A stretch of 64,000 nucleotides of DNA, taken from Megamerina dolium. Lineage: Eukaryota; Arthropoda; Insecta; Diptera; Megamerinidae. The notes below the pieces were generated by a model. That model did not search any database. It saw only the letters and a list, made by a program, of their open reading frames with translations, and was not told the origin of the DNA. The DNA lies in NCBI GenBank assembly GCA_963854835.1, contig OY978526.1, positions 12,975,277 to 13,039,276 of the forward strand, given 5' to 3'. Shown here in pieces: positions 52,293 through 63,693 of the stretch (position 1 is the stretch's first letter; every line of letters starts with the position of its first letter). Both the position numbers and the translations under genes were made by a program.

Positions 52293-52765
52293 TCACATAT
52301 GATATGGATGACAAAACTGATAGACCAAACGTTGTGAACGTTCTGTCTTCTTCATGATGCCCTTCTTATAGTATTGGCGTATTGAACGTGATAATTTATC
52401 ATAATTCATTGCCGGTCGATTTTTACGACGACCCCACAACTTGGCCACACGTACTGAATCCTCAATTTTGAAAATACCCTTACTACGATCGATCCAACGT
52501 ATGGCAGTGCCATTGATATTCGGTGTCGACAACAGTTCCTTGAGAAATTGCCACAAATGAATATGTGAACCACCATTACGACCGCCGGTAGCATTTACCG
52601 GACGTTTTGTATCATTTGTCGTTATTACCGCTGTTGCCGTTGATGCTGCCTCCACTGCTGTTTCTGTTGCTGCTGCTACAGCTGATGGTACAGTATTGAC
52701 ATTTGTCACTGTTGTAGCAATATTATTATTACTTTGTATTGGTGGAAGTGATATATTCTCTTCAT
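52293..52765 (-). CDS. Ets98B: Ets98B C-terminal exon with ETS DNA-binding domain
   Basis: The exon starts after a TTATGCAG acceptor and ends with TGA at 52295-52293, encoding residues 503-659. The first about 65 residues are an Ala/Thr/Asn-rich linker. The ETS winged-helix domain follows (about 569-656), starting at IHLWQFLKELL and including WIDRSKGIFKIEDS, the recognition helix KNRPAMNYDKLSRSIRQYYK, and the C-terminal strand RLVYQFCHP. The protein ends three residues later. The S-I-R-Q-Y-Y spelling of the recognition helix is that of the SPDEF/Ets98B class, which in vertebrates tolerates or prefers GGAT as well as GGAA cores. In Drosophila this gene (D-ets-4) is linked to primordial germ cells. 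Summed exons are 1980 bp, 660 codons including the stop. Confidence 0.95.
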
Positions 52766-52826
52766 CTGCATAACATTATTAAAATTATTAATATAAATTT
52801 CTAAATTTCTAAATTCAAATTTGTAC

Positions 52827-53052
52827 CTTCACTATCTTCTTCCTCATCGATTTGCATACAATCGCCATTCCAAATAGCTGTTGATATTATTGTTGGTGTT
52901 GCACAATTGTTATTTGTACTCTGTTCTTGTTGTTGTTCAGTTAGTGCTGCTGCTGCTGATGCTACTGTTGTATTAATATTACTTAATTGATGATAGCCAT
53001 CAGCAAAAGCCATTTTCCAAATTTCCAATTGTGCATGTAGTGTACTACCACT
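52827..53052 (-). CDS. Ets98B: Ets98B linker exon (end of PNT domain to acidic linker)
   Basis: This 226-bp exon follows a TTTTTAG acceptor. It begins SGSTLHAQLEIWKMAF, which completes the last helix of the PNT domain (SPDEF-like proteins have L.A.L.IWK here). The rest is an Ala/Gln/Asn-rich linker ending in the acidic run DEEEDSE. The donor is AAG|GTACAAA at 52826-52825 and leaves phase 1. The AG|AGT acceptor was chosen because the alternative two bases further in would reach a TAG at the second codon. It encodes residues 428-502 plus one base of the next codon. A 61-bp intron (52766-52826), close to the minimal fly intron size, separates it from the last exon. Confidence 0.9.
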
Positions 53053-53136
53053 CTAAAAATATATAAATCATTTAAAGGGCAATTAAAAATCTATACATTG
53101 ACACATAATAACAATATATTTATTCATTTATGTATA

Positions 53137-54330
53137 AGGTGTAGTAAAAAGAAATCCATTAATTTTCCAATAGATGGTTTTAGTAATCTGTATCTCGCGT
53201 TGTATAAGTACTATCGAGTCCTGCTAGACAGCGTTAGAAATATAGGATTTCGTACTAAATAAACTTTTGTGATTGTTTGAGCACGCGTCGAAGATGGACA
53301 CCAGTAAAGAGAAAATACGTCATATTTTACAGTTTTTCTTCGATAAAGGCGTAAACGCAAGCCAGATGGCAGAAAATGTGAATAGTTTTTATACTCCTGA
53401 TAGTGTAACAGCCAATCACGTGCGATTTTGGTTTCGTCGATTCCGTTCGGGATTATGATGTCAAAGATGCACCACGCTCTGGAAGGCCAAATGTCGTAAA
53501 TATCGATAAAATAATGGAAATCGTCGAGCCTGACCGTCATGTAAGAACTGCTTCCATTGCCCAGGAGCTAAACAGTGCACACAATACCGTTTGGAACCAT
53601 TTAAATAAGGCTGGATACAAAAAGAAACTCGATGTATGGATGCCACAAGAGTTAATGCAAAAAAAACTGCGAATCACTGCTGAATCGCAACAAAATCGAT
53701 CCATTTCTGAAGTGGATGGTTACTGGTGATGAAAAGTGGGTCACTTACGACAACGTCAAGCGAAAACGGTCGTGGTCAAATCGCGGCGAGCCGGCACAAA
53801 CGGTGGCCCAGCCAGGATTGACGGTCAGGAAGGTTTTGCTATGTGTTTGGTGGGATTGGCAGGGAATCATCTACTATGAGCTGCTGCCATACGGCCAAAC
53901 TCTTAATTCGGACCTGTAATGTCAACAATTGGACCGTCTGAACGAAGCAATTGCCCAGAAGCGGCCAGCTTTGGCCAATAGGAGACGAATTGTGTTCCAT
54001 CAGGACAACGCCAGGCCACACACATCGATATTGACTCTCTTGGGTGGGAGGTTCTTATGCATCCACCTTATGCAGTCCAGACCTGATACCAAGTGATAAC
54101 TATCTGTTCCTGTCTATGGCAATTGATTTTGCTGGTGAAAAATTCGACTGTCCCAGTTTTTTGCAAATAGGGATGAGGGTTTCTATGAGAGTGGCATTAT
54201 AAAATTACCTTCAAAATGACAACAAGTTATCGAAAACGATGCATATTTGACCTAAATCGAATCATTCTAACTATACTAAATAAAACCTTCAATTTAATGC
54301 AAAAATAATGGATTTCTTTTTACTAGACCT
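53137..54330 (+). mobile_element. mariner (mellifera-like, DD34D) full-length but defective
   Basis: A 1194-bp element with inverted termini (left AGGTGTAGTAAAAAGAAATC, right complementary with one mismatch) and TA target duplication, inserted in the large Ets98B intron on the opposite strand. Broken transposase frames run left to right: N-terminal HTH region from MDTSKEKIRHILQFFFDKG, then DVKDA, MEIVEPDRHVRTASIAQEL, GDEKWVTYDN, WWDWQGIIYYELLPYG, HQDNARPHTS and finally SPDLIPSDNYLFL. The catalytic D residues are all visible, but a frameshift near 53455, further stops and a short deletion before the third D make it inactive. The phrase content places it near the mellifera subfamily. Confidence 0.88.
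53294..53920 (+). pseudogene. mariner transposase pseudogene, 5' part
   Basis: Consecutive frames from ATG 53294 cover the DNA-binding helix-turn-helix half (frame break near 53455), then a segment ending SEVDGYW with another frame change near 53716, then the first catalytic region up to a TAA near 53919. Each join is a one- or two-base slip. The remaining C-terminal third (53920-54290) is also out of frame. No intact product is possible. Confidence 0.8.
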
Positions 54331-56594
54331 TACATATAAAGCAATAGACTGCCTGAATATGAAGTTGAAATATTTACAAAATGAATATGAAGCAAAAAAA
54401 TCTTTGTGGGAGAAGTCACAGTCTTCTAATAATGGCTACATTAATGAATGTCGAAGAATATTGCAATCATATTGATAAAAATACTTGCAAAAATGTTGGC
54501 CATAATTTTGGAAAAAAAAATTATGCATTTGATTGTTAAACATTATTGCAAAAATGTTGAAATATTGATACAAAAATTTATGAATTAATTGACGTAAGTA
54601 ATGTCGAAAAATGAATTTCAGAATTCATTGTTTCGTACTCCTCAGGAAGAAGCTGTCAACAGATTAATAATATTATAATATAATAATAATAACGACTTTT
54701 ATTTTTAAAAATTTCTCATACAAAAAGCTGTCACAAAGTGTAAATATAAAATTAATTTGAAATTTAATTTTGATTATGAATACGCGTCAATAACATAAAT
54801 TATATACATATTGTATATAAATAATACTCAACATCTTCTTCATGTTCATAATTATAGAGTAGTAAAAACTGAAATTGACTGTATCTTTCATTATCTCTCT
54901 CACACACACACACATAAACACACGCATTATTATTATATAATAAATACCTACATTTATGTATCTATGACTAACACTATGAAAACAAATATAACAAATTTAA
55001 AGAGTGAATAAAAGAAAAATATGAAAACATACAAGTATATAAAATACAATAGTAATTATAACTTGCACTTACAATAAAATATACGATAATAAAAACCAGA
55101 CATTATAATTCCAGTCATTCGCTATGGATATAGACTTCAAAAAGTATTTTGTAATATGACTTTTTCAAATATTATAGGTATTAACAGGCATATTCAAACT
55201 TTCAAATTCTGATCGAACGTACAATTCGGCCTTGAGTCTTTGCAAGTATTGGTGTTAAAGATATTTATATGTACATACTCGTATGTTAGCTACATGACCA
55301 GTTTTCACTATTAGTAAAATTATATTGAAATAAACACACGCATCTGCCACTTATGCACATGTACAACAAATATGTTCATGTGTTTTATTTATAAGTATTA
55401 ATCTATTATGCGCTTCTGTATCTCTCTAAGAAAATTTGAATATTTGAAAATTAACAATAACAATAATACAGTGAATATATTTCCCATCGACATTCATAGA
55501 GTATATGTATGTACATATGTACTCATATTGTATACATGTATTATCATCAGTTATATCTGTCCAAAATGCAATGATCTTATTGCATTTCTATACCGGTATT
55601 TGCATGTGCGTCTATGAGTTTGTAGATGTTTTTTTTTTTTTGTTTTTCATTTTCATCATCATTAACATATTGTACATCATCTTCATCGATACAATGAATG
55701 ACCATTTTCATGAATGTACATATTATATCGTATGTATATGGTATATAACGACATAACACCACTGACATGGTAACCGCACACTCGCCAAAAACAACCAAAA
55801 GCGGCCAAGCAATGACACAAACAAAATAATAATACCGCTACAATAACAACAACGACGATCAAACGACCAACAGTGATATTTATATGAAAACAATAACAAC
55901 AACAATAGCAGCAACAACGACAATGATGATACATTACAACTACAACGACAACAACGACGACGACGACTACAACTCACTTTCACCTTGCAATGCCGTTGCT
56001 GGTCGTTGGCTCAGTTACTATTTGCTTCACTCTTGCTACTAAATACCTACATATATACAAACTCCACTATAGTCTTCTTCTTTATTCATGGTTGCTGCTG
56101 TTGTTGTTGTTGTTGTTATTGTTGTTGTTACCCATAAAACCACTGCGACTGTTACTACTAGCATCAATATTAATACATACGTACATGCATACATATAATA
56201 TAACGGTATTATGTGCTGTTGCAGTTGCTTCCTCTGTTTCTTGTATGATATACGTACTCTGTCATATGATTCGGCATGCATGCATATAATGTACATTAGA
56301 TATGTAGAAAAAATTAATGTGATTTTCAAAAAACTTTTTTTTTTTTGGGCGACAATTATGTTTTTTAGTGGTGATATTTAATGTTCTGGCTCCTATAAAA
56401 AAATTTAATTATTTTCTCTGATTTTCCTTTTCATAAACTCTATAGTTGGGTAGATAAAGCATGAGAAGTGTTTGTATTTTAAACAAAAAGTTTTTTAAAT
56501 TATTTCTGTTGAAATTTTTGTCTTAAAATTAAGTAAATTGATTTTATTTTAAAATATTGTACAAAAGATTTTCTTTAATTTTCCTCAAAATAAA

Positions 56595-57010
56595 ATTTTT
56601 CCGAACATATTCTCCTACTCACAGAGAGGGAAAATTATGATTGTTCTGGGTGTATTTTTTACAAAAATATCTCCATTCGATTTTTTATTATAAGAAAATG
56701 GAAAATGGAAATGGACATTTTTGAAATATTTTCATTAAAAAAAAGTAATTAAAACAATTTTTGGTTTCAACAAAAGGAATTGAAAACTTTTTCTAAGCTA
56801 TTCCTCTACTTGCTCCAAATGAAATTCTAAAACTTCAAAATCAGATGTCATAAAAAAAAATTAAAAAGCATGCTTTTGTCTTTTTATTATAAGAAGAAAA
56901 TATTTTTTAAACCTTTCCACAAAAAACTCATTGAAACAATTCTTTTTTAAGTAATTTCTAACCTATTCCTCTAGTTGCTGCAGGGTAAAATCGTGACTTT
57001 TCATATTCTG
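56595..57010. repeat. Three diverged ~165-190-bp repeats in Ets98B intron
   Basis: TATTCTCCTACTCACAGAG (56608), TATTCCTCTACTTGCTCCA (56799) and TATTCCTCTAGTTGCTGCA (56964) each follow a TTTTTCTAA-like run. The last two are followed by similar AAAATTCT.A..TTTCA sequence, about 190 and 165 bp apart. The remaining sequence is T-rich and poorly conserved. Confidence 0.45.
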
Positions 57011-59124
57011 GATAAGATAAGAAATATCTTTTTCTGGTTTTTTTGACATTAAAAACATAATTTTCTTATTCACACCCAAATGTTTAAAAAAAAAAACCAA
57101 GTTATTAGTTCTAGAAAATTATATTCTGAAAATTTGGACAATTCTAATATATTATACTATGTCCAAACAAACTTATACACATACAAATGCATTTTAATGT
57201 TATATGCATACATATACATATATTGTATATAGATACTTATAATTCCATCTATTCCATTTCTTTGATTATTATTTCCATTGGCTTCAGTTTCACTAAACAA
57301 CCTTCACACATTCTTCTTTTACCTTCATCCATGACCACGGTTACTAATTTCAGTATGTGTTCGTATTATTATTGTTGCTGTTGTATATTGTTTTTGTGAT
57401 ATTTCGCTTTTTGCATTTCATTACTTTTTCTTTCGCTTCCTCTGTGTTATTCCTTTTGCGGCTTTTTTTTTTTCATATCACAAAATCAAAATTACCATCA
57501 TTATCATTATCAACATTGCCATCATTATCACTATCATTATTAGTGTTATCATCATCAACATCATCATCATTACTACGATGAAACTATGTAGTTATTGTTG
57601 TTATTGTTCCACTTGTTATTTACCACTCATTTTTGCATTAGACTAATGAGAGAGAATGTAAAAAGAGTCAATTATTTACATATGTATGTACTCGTAGATG
57701 TGAAATAAGTCGATTTGAGCTCGCTGATAGATATGAGAGCATGTGTTAAGTCGTCACTTGAATTTGTTTGCTTGTTATTATGCTAATGCGTTTGCATATT
57801 CGTTCGATTATTTCAGTTATCTACCAACTTTGAATAATAAAGTTAATCACTTTTATTTGCATTCATCATGTGAACAAGTATTTACCCACATTTAGCCTAT
57901 TTTAGTTATAAATATTTAACAATAGTAGTATTGGTATTTTGTTGTTGTTAGTCATTTATATTGTCATTTTATATTGTCATAGTCATTTTATATTGTATGC
58001 ACCTACATTGTACATATATGTATGTATATTGTGTTAATATGACGATAATCACGACAATGCTAGTGTGTCGCATCTACGTCATCGACAGTGCTGCAGCTGC
58101 AGTTAGTCTAAAAATAAAATCGATATTGCAACAAAAGCAACAACAACAACAACAACAATGACAATAATGGAAATATTTGGAGTTTTTTTTTTTTGTATTT
58201 TTTAAAATATTTTTTTTTTATATTTTTTATTTTTATTAGTTAGCTTTCTTTTGATCGAACTAATGGTAGTTGATAGTTTTTGTTATTTTTTTAATTTTTT
58301 TTTGTAGCTCTATGGTACATCTCTATGTATGTATGTGCGTGTGAACTGCTGCTACTACTGTTGGTGGTGCTGTTGTTGGTATTATTACTGCGACGATGTC
58401 GACGGCACCATCGCAATGATCGAAATGACGTCAACGCGTCAGTTACGAAACTTGTTTTTATGCGAATATCTTGTCTTTTGTTTAATTTGTTGTTGCTGTT
58501 GCTGTTGTTGTTGTATTTTTTTATTGGATTTTGCAATTCATTTAGTTTGGCTTGCTAGTTTCATTGTATTTGGTACGAGTATGTGTACATATGTATGTGT
58601 GTATGTATGTATATGCTTTGTAGTTGTTTTTTTTTTTTTGGTAATCGATTTAGCTTCATATTTGCATTTATTTTATTTTTAGTATTATTGTTTGTTATGA
58701 ACATAATATAACAAGCACCAAAAAATAAAAAATAATAATAATAACAACAAATATATAACAAAAATGTGGTTCATCTATTATTGTTTTATTTTTATTTTAT
58801 TTTGTATGCTGAGAAAATTTCATTTGAATTTTTGTTTGTTTTTTTTTTTTTTGTAACTGCGTACTCATAAAGAAATAACTCTTTTGACCAAATATATAAA
58901 AAGTTATCTGGCTTATTTAAAAAATTATATTTTCTTATTCTTCGTCTTACAAAATATTTTTTGTGTGCCGTCTATCACCACACAGGTTAATGAGGTGATA
59001 TTTGTCATATATAGAATACCTTATGATATATCATATATCATAATACATAACATGTTTGGGTCATCGGTTTAATGGTCGATTCAATTAACTCTCAACAGTG
59101 TTTCAAAAACTGATCTATCATATT

Positions 59125-59250
59125 TCGAGAGTAAAAATTTCCAACGAAAAAGTCTCTTGGAAAAACAATGTTACAAGAAAAGTGATCCCATAAGAGTTCT
59201 TTCGCTCGAGATAGGCTAATAAAAGCCAAGCCAAAATTATGAGGAGCCTA
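59125..59250 (+). mobile_element. Degraded SINE body fragment in Ets98B intron
   Basis: The stretch AGAAAAGTGATCCCATAAGA then GTTCTTTCGCTCGAGATAGG and CTAATAAAAG aligns with the SINE body segment found at 4590-4660 (AGAAAAGTGATGTCGCAAGA, GTTCTGCCGTTCGGAATCGG, CTAAAATAAG). Head and tail are not recognisable. Old copy. Confidence 0.5.
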
Positions 59251-60034
59251 TAAGATCAAGTATTAATTAACGTTATTCGAAAGTCCAAAAAGCACATCAA
59301 AAACTATCGAAAATGAAAGCAGTTCAACTCATGCGAGCATTTCGTTTTCACTTAACAAAACTTATTAAAACTAAGAGCAATCCTAATACGAAACATCAAG
59401 TTACCACAAAAAGCACACATCTTCAAATGGAATATTTCCATTATGTGTAGAAGTAAAAATCACATACAAAATACTTTGTATTTCATCAACTACTTGCCAT
59501 ATGAGTAAGATTTTAAAATATTTAAATATTGTGGTTGGACTTGTAAGTTTATGTTTTGTGTGTGTGTTAAATGCTCATATTAATAGCAACTTCTTGTATT
59601 AAATACCAAAAAAAAGCCCTTATTATTTTATATAAAAATAAAAAAATATATTGTTAATAAAGAAAGGGTATTCACTATGCAGTGTAAAGTAAATCATAAA
59701 CTGGCTCAACTAAAGAGCAACAAAATCATTAACCGTCTTATTTTATAAACTGATTCATTTATATAATTTTGTATGAGTACATGAGTACGAGTACATACGA
59801 GTATATTATATACACTATCCATTACATATGTACGATGATCGACTTAATTAAAATAAAGTGATTTAAAATGCCATGACATGGCCAGAATACCAATCACTAA
59901 TGAAATCTTACTTTGAGTATAGTAAGTAGTACAATAGCAACTATAAATGTATATTAACATATGTATCACCATTCACAATGTTATATGTACTTACTATAGG
60001 TATATACATATTATTACTTCTAGTATTAACATAC

Positions 60035-60195
60035 CTCAGGAGATCGTTGTAGAAATTCCTCTTCGCTGAGTAATATCAAGGTTGCACCGTCTTCGTGGAA
60101 TTTCGTTTCTAAATTATCAATTTGTGGCAATTTAAATTGTGCAATGGTGGATCGTAACCATGCATGTACTTGTACGGGTGACCAAGCACTTGGAT
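60035..60195 (-). CDS. Ets98B: Ets98B PNT/SAM-domain exon
   Basis: This 161-bp exon begins after a TTATCACAG acceptor and ends at GAG before GTATGTT. With the base carried from the previous exon it encodes exactly 54 residues (374-427), starting DPSAWSPVQVHAWL and ending LLSEEEFLQRSPE. The pattern DP..W....V..WL......F.LP.I.......DG..L..L.EEEF..RSP is that of the Pointed (PNT/SAM) domain of SPDEF-type ETS proteins, which serves protein-protein interaction. The exon lies 120 bp downstream of the large N-terminal exon and 7.0 kb upstream of the next one. Phase agreement on both sides supports it strongly. Confidence 0.93.
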
Positions 60196-60315
60196 CTGTG
60201 ATAACAGAAGATCAAATGAAACAGTTTAAGTATCATGATTCAAAATAAATTTCAACTAAATTGAGCCTCTCCAAAAAATATATATTATATATATTTCGAA
60301 GTTAGCAATGCTTAC

Positions 60316-61435
60316 CCTGTGATATTTGCAGCTTGGCACATGTTTCATCAGCCTCACGTTTGGCATGTTCCAATGCTAGCGATATCACCGGTTCGATATC
60401 GCCACGAACCTCTTGTAGGCCACCAATGAACGACTCCAGAGCCAAAGGCTTCAGATTATGCCTCTTCTGGAATGTTGTATCCTCCAAGTATTCACGCAAT
60501 ACTTGATGGTCGTGCTGGTCGTGCACAATCGACACAGATGATGACTCTAATGCTGAAGCTGATGATGACAATTTGCCTTGTTGGTGTTGTTGCTGCTGCT
60601 GCTGCTGCTGCTGTTGTTTCTGTTGCTTTTCTAATAAGATATTTAGATCGATTAGTGTTTCGACGTCCGCATCAATCGGTTCCAATTTAATTTCAGCACA
60701 TGCGGATTGTGGTGACGGAGTTTCACAATTCGATTCCGGCGGTGATGGTGGCAATATGTGTAGCTCCTGTTTGATACTATTGGCATCGAGTGAGGGACAC
60801 GGCGACGATGGATACAAGGACGAACGAGAAGAGCTGAGCGAATCGTAACAGCCGGCAAATTGTGCACTGGGAAAAGCGTATTCCGATTGTGCGGGACTGG
60901 ATTGTGGTGTCGGATAGATATGCGGATAGGGTGGTGGTGGAATAAGCTGAATCGGTGATTTTAGCGATAGCAATTGTTGTTGTGGTTTATTTAATTCTTC
61001 GTAGTAGACCGTATTAGCATGCGGCTCCTGTTTAATAGTCTCAGACATAAATGATGTGTGCCAAGTTTGTTCGATTTTTATATGGGGCGTTGGGGTGGTG
61101 GTCGTTGTGGGCGTATCGTTAGTATACTGAAATACAATGGTGGGTATATTCTCCGTGGACGAAGCACAATCTTGAGGTAGTAATGATAGATCGAAATTAT
61201 CGGCGTACATAGAATATGGATCAGTAGACGGTTGAAGGAATGCATTCGTTGACGGTAGTGTTGTCGTTTTTGATGCCACCGTCGTCGTCGTTGTTGTTAT
61301 CGTTATTGATGGTGATTGTGTTGATGATGCTGCTGCTGCTGCTGTTTCTGTTGTTATCGATTGTGGTGATAATAGTGATGATTGTGATGATGCTGGTGGC
61401 TGTGGTAGTGAAGTCAAGCAAGTATTTTGTGACAT
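60316..61435 (-). CDS. Ets98B: Ets98B (SPDEF-like ETS factor), main N-terminal coding exon
   Basis: This exon encodes residues 1-373 of a nuclear ETS transcription factor, numbering from the ATG at 61435. The region is low-complexity and probably regulatory: Ser/Thr/Ala runs (residues 28-60), a Pro-rich part with PPPY (167-170, a WW-domain ligand type), a Gln run (about 271-286), and four consensus SUMO-acceptor motifs (IKIE 119-122, IKQE 134-137, IKQE 221-224, IKLE 249-252). Residues about 320-373 look better structured and lead into the PNT domain. The exon ends at 60316 before a GTAAG donor, leaving one base of a split codon (phase 1). Reading through would add only four residues and a stop. 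An in-frame TAG lies directly before the ATG, but a pyrimidine-rich tract ending in AG also abuts it. This may therefore be an internal acceptor and the true start may lie upstream. Confidence 0.9.
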
Positions 61436-61958
61436 CTATTTAGTGATAATGAAGAAAAGACACACAAAAAAAAACACAAACGAATTAAATAAAACAATTA
61501 AATAATTTCATTAAAATTTCTTAAGTAGTACATTGCCTTTAAAAAGGGTTATCACACAGTGTGACATATTATTCATAATCAGACATTTTCACAGACAAAT
61601 ACAAATCATAAACTATTTCGGTATGATTTTTTTGTCAAATACTTCTTAACATACCCGCTAATACAAAAGAATACAAAGCTATAAATATGATATGGATTTT
61701 CACATTCTTATTCTCTCTGATTGCTGTATTAACCTTGACTTGATAACGGTATTATAAATAGCTTTCAAGTATCGTACATAATTTCAGAAAGAAACAAACA
61801 AATATATTTCAAAATTCAACACACAAATCGATCTCTTGAAGAGTACAATTCGAAGAGAAATTATTCGAATAACGTAACCTTGCACTCGATGCCGGCAAAG
61901 TGTATACTAAAACAAAACACGCCAACGGCTTCAAACTTAAAGTAATCAAAGTGCTTAC

Positions 61959-61997
61959 TTGTTGCTTTTGTACAATATTATGCGATCGTGCGCTCAT
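61959..61997 (-). CDS. Ets98B: Possible first coding exon of Ets98B (13 codons)
   Basis: The ATG at 61997 has a good fly context (AAAATG) and is the first in-frame ATG after an upstream TAA. It opens 13 codons, MSARSHNIVQKQQ, followed by GTAAGC, a strong donor. The donor is phase 0, and the pyrimidine tract plus AG directly before the next ATG at 61435 is also phase 0, so joining adds 13 residues to the 659. The intron would be 523 bp. The exon could equally be 5' UTR with translation starting at 61435. Only a transcript can decide. Confidence 0.45.
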
Positions 61998-62150
61998 TTT
62001 CACCGCAACAATCGATGCTAATACCAATATTTAGATAATAACAATCATTGTGGCTATCGATTGTTGTCGTCGTCGTTGTCGTTGTCGTCGCAATCGTCGT
62101 TCTTGTCAGCGTTGTAGTCATAGCCTCACATGACGTTAGACTTCAACAGA
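61998..62150 (-). promoter_or_regulatory. Ets98B: Probable Ets98B 5' leader
   Basis: Read on the minus strand, this stretch is rich in ACGACGACAACAACG-type triplets (62055-62100) and runs into the candidate first exon. CAA/CGA-rich leaders of this kind are common in fly developmental genes. No TATA box, initiator or transcription start could be assigned, so the upstream limit is arbitrary. Confidence 0.3.
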
Positions 62151-63300
62151 ATATATACAAATATGTGAGAATACAAAAATAAAAAATTAAAATAATACTA
62201 AACATGATGAAAACAAAAAACCCAGAACATTACATAGAACAATTTCCAAGAGCCTAAACGTACTCACGCTTTTTTCATATTTACTCATATTTGTTTGTTA
62301 TTTAACACAAAAAGTACGGAAGAAAAGCTTAATTCAGCATGAGCTTTGATTAACGCTTCATTGCAATTGGGGTAGTTTGGGTTTTTATTATTATTATTAC
62401 ATATTATTTAATATTATTTGCATTAATAATGAATATAAATTTTAGAATAATTTGTTACTCTCTTCATCGTTTCGTTGATGGCATACTTCTACAAAAGTAT
62501 AGTTATAGCTTAATAGTATAGCTTTTAAAGGAATATACAAATGAAATGTAAAAAAAAACACACACACACAATTTTAATAAAATCGTGTTTGCTTTTAAAC
62601 AAGTTTGATTATCATTCTATACCTAATGCATAGATTTTGTTGCCGTTGTTGTAGCTGTCAATATTTTATAAATATATCGTATATTATTTGTAGTAATACA
62701 ATATATATCGTATAGAGAATCATTGCTATTATGAATTAGCATTAAAACCTGGTAAAATCATTTAGAATACAATCGATTTGAAATAGCTAGTATAGTACAA
62801 TGGGCATTTTTGAGCTTGCATTTGATCAAAAATACAAATTTCGTATGTTTTAACTGAATAAATGATATTTTTGCAGTTATAAGATACCATTAATTTAAAT
62901 GGATAAATATAGGCTTATGCCAATTTCAAAAATAACGGCTCAATTATTGACATATATTATTCGGGATCATCAAACACCAGAAAGTTGTTAAATATCTCTT
63001 TTTTTTAATGCATTCAATATTAATTTTTGTTTACCTGAATGTATTTAATGTATTTTGAAATTTGCACCTTTATTATTCAGCTGCAAAAAGTAATTCTCTA
63101 CGTCAATCAGTGTCAATTGACACAATATAAATCGAATTAAAAGAATTTTTTAAAAATTAATGGAGTCGAATTAGTGAAGCACTCGATATTAGCAATTATG
63201 TATTTATTCTGGTTACCTATAGTTTATATTTTGAGCATTTTTCTATAGTGCAAGACACTTTTAGGGACCTATAACCTAAAACGACTTGAGGAATGTATTA
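62150..63300. other. Upstream flank of Ets98B, no gene seen
   Basis: AT-rich sequence with short A and CA runs (for example 62551-62571). No splice-compatible ORF and no recognisable transposon were found. It probably includes promoter or enhancer DNA of the minus-strand gene, but no specific site can be supported. Confidence 0.4.
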
Positions 63301-63637
63301 GTTTAAACAAGAATAATATAAAAATTATCACGGGATTATTGACAAAACATTGCAGGCTGAATTGTCACCTAACAAAACTGGAAATCTTCTCGGATGAGAC
63401 CTGCCGACATTACAGGGAGGAGAATGAAACTACAAAACATGTGTTAGGAACGTGCCCAGCACTTATGCACACAAGAAAGAAAAACTTCGGGCAATTTATA
63501 ATACCGGAAAATCTGCTAAAGTCCATAGGGTAGGATCTATACTAAACTTCCTTATGCTGGATGCTGGACTTAGAGAAATACTCTAGTCCATGATGGGGTG
63601 CACAATAGACCTAGGGTCGCAGTACAATACAATCCTC

Positions 63638-63693
<56 letters not shown>
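63290..63693 (+). mobile_element. LINE 3' end with (TAA)n tail (I/LOA-like)
   Basis: A C-terminal LINE peptide, LLTKHCRLNCHLTKLEIFSD then CRHYREENETTKHVLGTCPA, ends at TAG near 63534. A short 3' UTR (about 100 bp) follows and then 17-18 TAA units (63639-63693). The H-x-L-x-x-C-P-A and preceding C..Y/C pattern is that of the C-terminal tail after RNase H in I/LOA-type elements, and TAA-repeat tails are characteristic of I-like LINEs. Everything upstream is missing. It lies about 1.3 kb upstream of Ets98B. Confidence 0.72.

Larger units (their letters stand above)
53053..60034 (-). other. Ets98B: Large intron of Ets98B (7.0 kb)
   Basis: This intron lies between the PNT exon and the linker exon. 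It contains a mellifera-type mariner (53137-54330), a diverged three-unit repeat (about 56600-57010), a degraded SINE fragment (about 59125-59250), and CA, CAA/TTG and CAT microsatellites (for example TTG at 56095-56130, CAT-type at 57490-57570, CAA at 58129-58157). Long ORFs here are low-complexity translations of these tracts. Its size compared with the 61- and 120-bp introns makes it a natural place for enhancers, but none is identifiable by eye. Confidence 0.7.

Noticed and set aside
55683..56329. Overlapping Cys/Leu/Ser-rich ORFs on both strands
   Set aside because: Translations of CAA/GAC/TTG triplet tracts inside the Ets98B intron.
60472..60848. Plus-strand ORFs opposite the Ets98B N-terminal exon
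   Set aside because: Antisense shadows of the polyQ and Ser-rich coding sequence; Cys/Ala/Val runs only.
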